DNA of 64,000 nt from Paenibacillus_V sp046244365 (GTDB lineage Bacteria; Bacillota; Bacilli; Paenibacillales; NBRC-103111). This document shows positions 60,414-64,000 of this stretch, piece after piece (positions within the stretch are counted from its first letter, which is position 1; every line of letters starts with the position of its first letter). A program made the translations under genes and the position numbers. The stretch covers positions 930,001 to 994,000 of the forward strand of contig NZ_CP176395.1 in assembly GCF_046244365.1 (NCBI RefSeq). Direction: 5' to 3'. The notes under the pieces were generated by a model that was given only the letters and a program-made list of their open reading frames with translations, searched no databases and was not told the origin of the DNA.

Positions 60414-60935
60414 TTGGCTCAAAAAAGACAGATGTTCAAAGGGATGCTCGGCGTCCTATTCGCCGCGGTAATCGCTATTTTCGTACACGAAGCGCACTCG
60501 ATTTATTTGGAAATCGGGCCGCGGCAAAATCTTTACAACAAAGCCGCCGACACGGCGCTAACCGGCGAGCGGATCGGCGGGCTTGTCCTGCTCCAGAGCG
60601 TAAGGACGATTACCCCTGCGCTTCTCCTGCAGCAAGGTCATGACGACTACGACTATTACAACGGCGCTAACGGCCTTACGATTGCCACCGGACGGGGAAG
60701 CGAGGGCATAGTCCGCATCGCCGCCGCGCGCGAGAACCGAACGGCCAAAGGCATCGGGATCGGCAGCAAGCGGGAGGACGTCATAGCCGCTTATGGGAAA
60801 GGGTATTACAAACGCAGCGAGCAGGGCGCTTCCGTCATCGGTTACGTCGATAAAACGGCGGGACAAACGCTGGAGTTTTGGCTTTTGGAGGGCAAAGTAG
60901 CGATGATTCGGCTCGATTCCGCCGATATGGAATGA
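60414..60935 (+). CDS. Hypothetical membrane-anchored or secreted protein
   Basis: 173 residues from TTG at 60414 (GGGGGAG 9 bases upstream); the ATG at 60432 is an alternative. A signal anchor at about 9-27 (MLGVLFAAVIAIFVHEAHSI) is followed by an extracytoplasmic domain with KGIGIGSKREDVIAAYGKGY, a motif seen in small outside-facing proteins of Firmicutes that recall the SmpA/OmlA-like or PepSY-like fold. No family was recognised with confidence. A TATAAT box lies about 30 bp before the start, with no clear -35 box. Confidence 0.7.
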   Translation: MAQKRQMFKGMLGVLFAAVIAIFVHEAHSIYLEIGPRQNLYNKAADTALTGERIGGLVLLQSVRTITPALLLQQGHDDYDYYNGANGLTIATGRGSEGIVRIAAARENRTAKGIGIGSKREDVIAAYGKGYYKRSEQGASVIGYVDKTAGQTLEFWLLEGKVAMIRLDSADME

Positions 60936-60954
60936 GCGGATCTCATCGCAGGCT

Positions 60955-61446
60955 CTATTTCAGCAGCTTACGGAGGAAGACGTTCCCCTCCCACTGCGGA
61001 CCGTAAGTATCCGGCAGCGTTGCGACGGGAACAAACCCGTTTTTGCCGTAAAAGGCTATTACGTCGTAGTCCTCCGCGTAGGCCATCATGAACATGCAGT
61101 ATACGCCTTTGTCTCTAAGATAGTTTTCCGCGTACTGCAGCAGCACCGATCCGTAGCCTTGCCTCCGGTATTCCGGATAAACGCCGATATCGAGCACCTC
61201 GGCTCTCATGCCCAGCGCGGGAATTCCTTCCGGCGCCTCTTCGTGCAGCACGGCGACTAAGCCGGCCGGCCGTTCGCCATCGATATAGTAAGCAAAAAAT
61301 TTCACGCCCCGCAAGTAGTGCAGCCTTATTTTGCGCTGCAGCCATTCGGCATGATTCGGGTTGGCGATATTCAGCTTCGTATGCTCGATTTCGGCCATTA
61401 AACCGAAAAAGGGGGCAAACGCCGACTCGGAAATCTCTTTAAACAA
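60955..61446 (-). CDS. GNAT-family N-acetyltransferase
   Basis: 163 residues from TTG at 61446, 7 bases after AAGGAG; an in-frame ATG (61452) sits only 2 bases from that site. Motif A is seen as LDIGVYPEYRRQGYGSVLLQ and motif B as YDVIAFYGKNGFVPV. It is a single minus-strand gene, convergent with the hypothetical gene upstream. The substrate is unknown. Confidence 0.87.
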   Translation of the reverse strand: MFKEISESAFAPFFGLMAEIEHTKLNIANPNHAEWLQRKIRLHYLRGVKFFAYYIDGERPAGLVAVLHEEAPEGIPALGMRAEVLDIGVYPEYRRQGYGSVLLQYAENYLRDKGVYCMFMMAYAEDYDVIAFYGKNGFVPVATLPDTYGPQWEGNVFLRKLLK

Positions 61447-61628
61447 GGTCATTCTCCTTCGAACGATTAGTAAGGCGGACGGAATGCTTGCCGCCAACGG
61501 ACCGCTCATTCCAGTTTACGCCGCCAACCGTCCCTCCCTGAAACGAAACTTCGCCTATAATCGTTTTTTCTTGTCAAGTAGAGGGTGTCCGTAACCTACA
61601 GCGCCCCTTTTACAGAGCAGCCTTAGTC

Positions 61629-62489
61629 CTAGTCCCCCATGTAGCGCCGCTTGCGGTATTCCGAGGGAGACAGCCCGTACTGCGCCGAGAACTGTCTGGA
61701 AAAATAATGGATCGACGGATAGTCCAGCTGCTCGGCGATCGAGGTGACGGAGCGGTTGCTTTCCAGCAGCATCACCTTTGCCTTCTCCAGCTTCAGCTTC
61801 ACGATGTACTGCTGGGGAGACATGCCCGTCGTCTGTTTGAAAAGCGTGTGGAACTGCGATTTTTGCAAGCCGCTCTCCCGCAGCCACGCGTCGTAATCGG
61901 GCAGCTGCCCGGGGCTTTCCGCCGCATGCTCGACGATACGCCGAATCCGGTAATCGGCGTTTCCCTTGGGTGCCGCCGCGATCCGGTGAAGCTGCAGCAG
62001 CCAGCCGTACAGCAAGGCGTTCGCCGTTTGCTGCCGGTAAGGCATCGGCTCCTGCTCGAACAGCCTGGACAAGTGAAGCAGGTCGTCCGAGAGTCTCGGG
62101 AACGGCTGCAGACTCATATGCTCCGGGAGGGCCTCCAGCTCCGCGCACGGCTCGATACCGCTCATCGCCTGAGACTCGAAGGTCTCGTAAGCATAAGCGA
62201 AATGCCTGTCCTCCGCGGCCCTCGGCTCCCACAGATCGAAGTAAACGTTATAAGAGAGCATCGGAGCGGCTTCGTCGTTGATGAAGGTATGAGGTACGCC
62301 GGGCGGAATCAGGAGCAGATCGTTCTTCTCCGCCGGATAACGCTTGTTCCGGATCGTGACGGCGCCTTTGCCCTCAATGAACAAATGGAGCGCATAACGG
62401 TAGCCGTAGCGGTACGTTTCGTGAAATGTACCGTGGAAACGGTACGGGTGGGCGTTGCGGATTGCCGGTTTGATCTCGCTAAGCAGCAT
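61629..62489 (-). CDS. AraC-family transcriptional regulator with cupin domain
   Basis: 286 residues from the ATG at 62489 (AAAGGAG 10 bases upstream). The cupin domain has GYRYALHLFIEGKGAVTI and NDLLLIPPGVPHTFINDE. The C-terminal DNA-binding domain holds YDAWLRESGLQKSQFHTLFK and SVTSIAEQLDYPSIHYFSRQ. The local operon does not show its target; the oxidoreductase gene upstream on the same strand has its own terminator between them. Confidence 0.9.
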   Translation of the reverse strand: MLLSEIKPAIRNAHPYRFHGTFHETYRYGYRYALHLFIEGKGAVTIRNKRYPAEKNDLLLIPPGVPHTFINDEAAPMLSYNVYFDLWEPRAAEDRHFAYAYETFESQAMSGIEPCAELEALPEHMSLQPFPRLSDDLLHLSRLFEQEPMPYRQQTANALLYGWLLQLHRIAAAPKGNADYRIRRIVEHAAESPGQLPDYDAWLRESGLQKSQFHTLFKQTTGMSPQQYIVKLKLEKAKVMLLESNRSVTSIAEQLDYPSIHYFSRQFSAQYGLSPSEYRKRRYMGD

Positions 62490-62585
62490 CGCCTTGCATT
62501 CTCCTTTGTACCGGGTTCTGTTGCTTCTGATTTTACTAAAATTATGCCGCACGGCATAGCGCGAACATGAAGAGGGCATATAACG

Positions 62586-62610
62586 AAAAAAGGACCCCGA
62601 AGGGTCCTTT
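62586..62610 (-). terminator. Terminator between the oxidoreductase and AraC genes
   Basis: AAAGGACCC and GGGTCCTTT form a perfect 9-bp stem with a CGAA loop. On the minus strand the stem is followed by TTTTTTCG, so it ends the oxidoreductase transcript. Confidence 0.85.
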
Positions 62611-62676
62611 GCTGCAGCAATGGCAGGGCATCGCAAGATGACTTGGGCGCCTTGTCGTCGCCTCGCGATGGAACGG

Positions 62677-63588
62677 CTAATCGACGGTCAGCACGACCTT
62701 CCCGCGCACGTGTCCGGTAGCGACCTCGCGGTGAGCGTTGGCGGCCTGTTCGAGCGGGAACGACTTCCAGATGTGGACGCGGAGCTTCCCTTGCCCGTAC
62801 AGTTCGGCAAGCTCGGCTAGCCGAGCGGCCGACCGCTGGCTGCGAATGCCGCGAATGCCCATCTGCTCCGCTAGTTCGAAGGCGGCGATCGTGCCGATAC
62901 GGTTCCGGTCGCTCACCAGTTCGACCGAAGCATGCACGGCTTCGCCGCCGACGGCGTCGAATGCGGCGCTCACGCCGTCAGGCGCGAGGGCGCGCACTCT
63001 GTCGACAAGGCCTTCTCCGTAGGCAACGGGGATAGCCCCGAGCGAACGGAGGTATTCATGGTTCCGTTCGCTGGCCGTTCCGATCACCGTAGCTCCCCAA
63101 GCTAGAGCCAACTGGACGGCGAAGGTGCCGACTCCGCCGGCGGCGGCGTGAATCAGAACGGTATCGCCATGGCCAATGCCCAGCGTGCGCAATGCGGTAT
63201 GGGCCGTTTGTCCGGAAGCCGACATTACGCCTGCGGCCTCCCAAGGCATGCCGGCCGGCTTGGACACGATCTGCTCGGCGTCGGCCACGACATATTCGGC
63301 ATAGCATTCGAGCATCCTGAAGCCGATGACCTTGCTGCCGATCGAGAAGCCGGTTACCCCCTCTCCGATCTGATCCACTATTCCTGCGAATTCATTGCCA
63401 ACGATTTGCGGAAACTGCACGGTTGCGCCGGGAGGCGTCCAACCGGTGCGAACAGCCAAGTCGGCCGGCTGGACGCCGGCGGCTTTGACGCGGACGCGAA
63501 CTTGACCGGGCCCTGCCTGAGGGTCCTCGAACGTCATGACTTGCAGAACGTCAGGCGAACCGAAAGAGTGAAACCCTATTGCTTTCAT
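62677..63588 (-). CDS. NADP-dependent quinone-oxidoreductase-like protein (zinc-free MDR)
   Basis: 303 residues from the ATG at 63588 (AGGTGGG upstream on the minus strand). It has the GroES-like N-terminal domain (MKAIGFHSFGSPDVLQV, NEFAGIVDQIGEGVTGF) and the Rossmann motif AAAGGVGTFAVQLA that binds NADPH. Zinc-ligand residues are absent, as in the quinone reductase group. It is divergent from a LysR gene, which probably controls it. Confidence 0.9.
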   Translation of the reverse strand: MKAIGFHSFGSPDVLQVMTFEDPQAGPGQVRVRVKAAGVQPADLAVRTGWTPPGATVQFPQIVGNEFAGIVDQIGEGVTGFSIGSKVIGFRMLECYAEYVVADAEQIVSKPAGMPWEAAGVMSASGQTAHTALRTLGIGHGDTVLIHAAAGGVGTFAVQLALAWGATVIGTASERNHEYLRSLGAIPVAYGEGLVDRVRALAPDGVSAAFDAVGGEAVHASVELVSDRNRIGTIAAFELAEQMGIRGIRSQRSAARLAELAELYGQGKLRVHIWKSFPLEQAANAHREVATGHVRGKVVLTVD

Positions 63589-63668
63589 CGATAATCCCAC
63601 CTTGTTTGGGAGTGATTTGTTCGTTTGCATGCTTCATTCTATAATGGATGTGTCATAAATAAAAATAT

Positions 63669-63680
63669 ATCTTAATAGAT
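63669..63680. promoter_or_regulatory. Possible LysR binding site in the divergent spacer
   Basis: ATCT-TAAT-AGAT lies within a longer A/T palindrome-like stretch (about 63665-63689, ATATAT on both sides). LysR-type sites commonly sit here between the regulator and its divergent target. Confidence 0.4.
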
Positions 63681-63722
63681 CGTATATATGCCTTTCAGTA
63701 TATGAATGAACGGGGAGGGCGC

Positions 63723-64000
63723 ATGGAACTGCTGCAGCTGCACTATTTTCGTACGGTCGCCAGACTGGAACATATGACCAAAGCGGCGGAGGAGCTCCGC
63801 ATTGCGCAGCCGGCCCTCAGCAAGACGATCGCCCGTCTGGAGGAAGATTTGGGCGTTTCGCTGTTCGACCGGCAGGGACGGCAAATCCGCCTTAACGCAA
63901 TCGGCAAAGCGTTTTTGGAGAAGACGGAAGTCGCTCTGACGGCGCTTGAGGAGGGGCGTAGGGAAGCGGCCGATCTCGCAGGCTTGGAGAAAGGACGCGT
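63723..64000 (+). CDS. LysR-family transcriptional regulator (3' part outside window)
   Basis: 92 residues are visible. The N-terminal winged helix is typical (LLQLHYFRTVARLEHMTKAA; LRIAQPALSKTIARLEEDLG; LFDRQGRQIRLNAIGKAFL). The ligand-binding domain lies past the right edge. GGGGAGGG precedes the ATG by 4 bases. It is divergent from the oxidoreductase gene, the usual LysR-target layout. Confidence 0.92.
   Translation, partial: MELLQLHYFRTVARLEHMTKAAEELRIAQPALSKTIARLEEDLGVSLFDRQGRQIRLNAIGKAFLEKTEVALTALEEGRREAADLAGLEKGR

Noticed and set aside
1..64000. rRNA, tRNA, riboswitch or replication origin
   Set aside because: No cloverleaf, rRNA-like block, riboswitch core or DnaA-box cluster was recognised by eye; a covariance-model scan would be needed to exclude small structured RNAs.

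Overview
The window looks like chromosomal DNA of a Gram-positive, endospore-former-type Firmicute of the Paenibacillaceae (Paenibacillus or Cohnella-like). The basis is: strong AGGAGG-type ribosome binding sites with frequent TTG/GTG starts, moderately high GC, lipoprotein-anchored sugar importers of the Lpl/Ytc type without their own ATPase, YesM/YesN-type two-component systems, membrane-anchored AraC regulators, a copper-amine-oxidase-N domain protein and an SLH-domain remnant. No rRNA, tRNA, CRISPR array, prophage or intact transposase was seen. The genus assignment is inference.

Layout. 1-3.7 kb: a truncated GntR regulator, then a TetR regulator next to a YhgE/Pip membrane protein with TetR-type operators. 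3.9-16 kb: a carbohydrate-use cluster made of a membrane AraC regulator, a secreted DUF4838 glycosidase-like protein with a collagen-like Gly-Asn/His-Asn tract, a sugar ABC importer (binding lipoprotein and two permeases), an esterase and an FAD oxidoreductase. A 20-bp motif, probably the regulator's operator, occurs on both sides of the regulator gene. 16-25 kb: an AraC regulator, a CuAO-N protein, a monoacylglycerol-lipase-like hydrolase, a flavoprotein/ferredoxin pair, a convergent AraC regulator with a divergent PhyH-type dioxygenase, and repeat-rich spacers that hold a decayed carbohydrate-binding-module tail. 25-32.4 kb: a YesM/YesN two-component system followed by a second ABC importer. 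32.4-40.8 kb: accessory genes (YitT protein, LamG protein, two small unknowns, alcohol dehydrogenase, phosphotransferase, HxlR regulator, acetyltransferase, epimerase plus aldo/keto reductase) and a tiny cysteine-rich basic peptide between near-identical terminators. 41-48.7 kb: a third ABC importer, a convergent membrane AraC regulator and an esterase. 48.8-50.6 kb: an AT-richer insert (phosphotransferase plus YdcF-like protein). 50.8-64 kb: a MerR-thioredoxin operon with a classic MerR promoter, an orphan DISM-type histidine kinase, an NfeD-SPFH operon, acetyltransferases, a DUF1835-SGNH fusion, a pair of overlapping nucleotidyltransferase-fold genes, an AraC regulator, a quinone-oxidoreductase-like enzyme and a truncated LysR regulator.

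How the genes work together. Three separate import systems, each beside an AraC-type or YesM/YesN regulator, suggest a soil or plant-matter degrader that senses and imports oligosaccharides. None of the three has an ATPase gene here, so a shared MsmK/UgpC-type ATPase elsewhere is expected. The most novel items are the three-copy candidate operator around the first AraC gene, the cysteine-rich peptide between duplicated terminators, the proline-free collagen-like tract, the DUF1835-SGNH fusion, the 73-bp MITE-like element, and two families of noncoding repeats.
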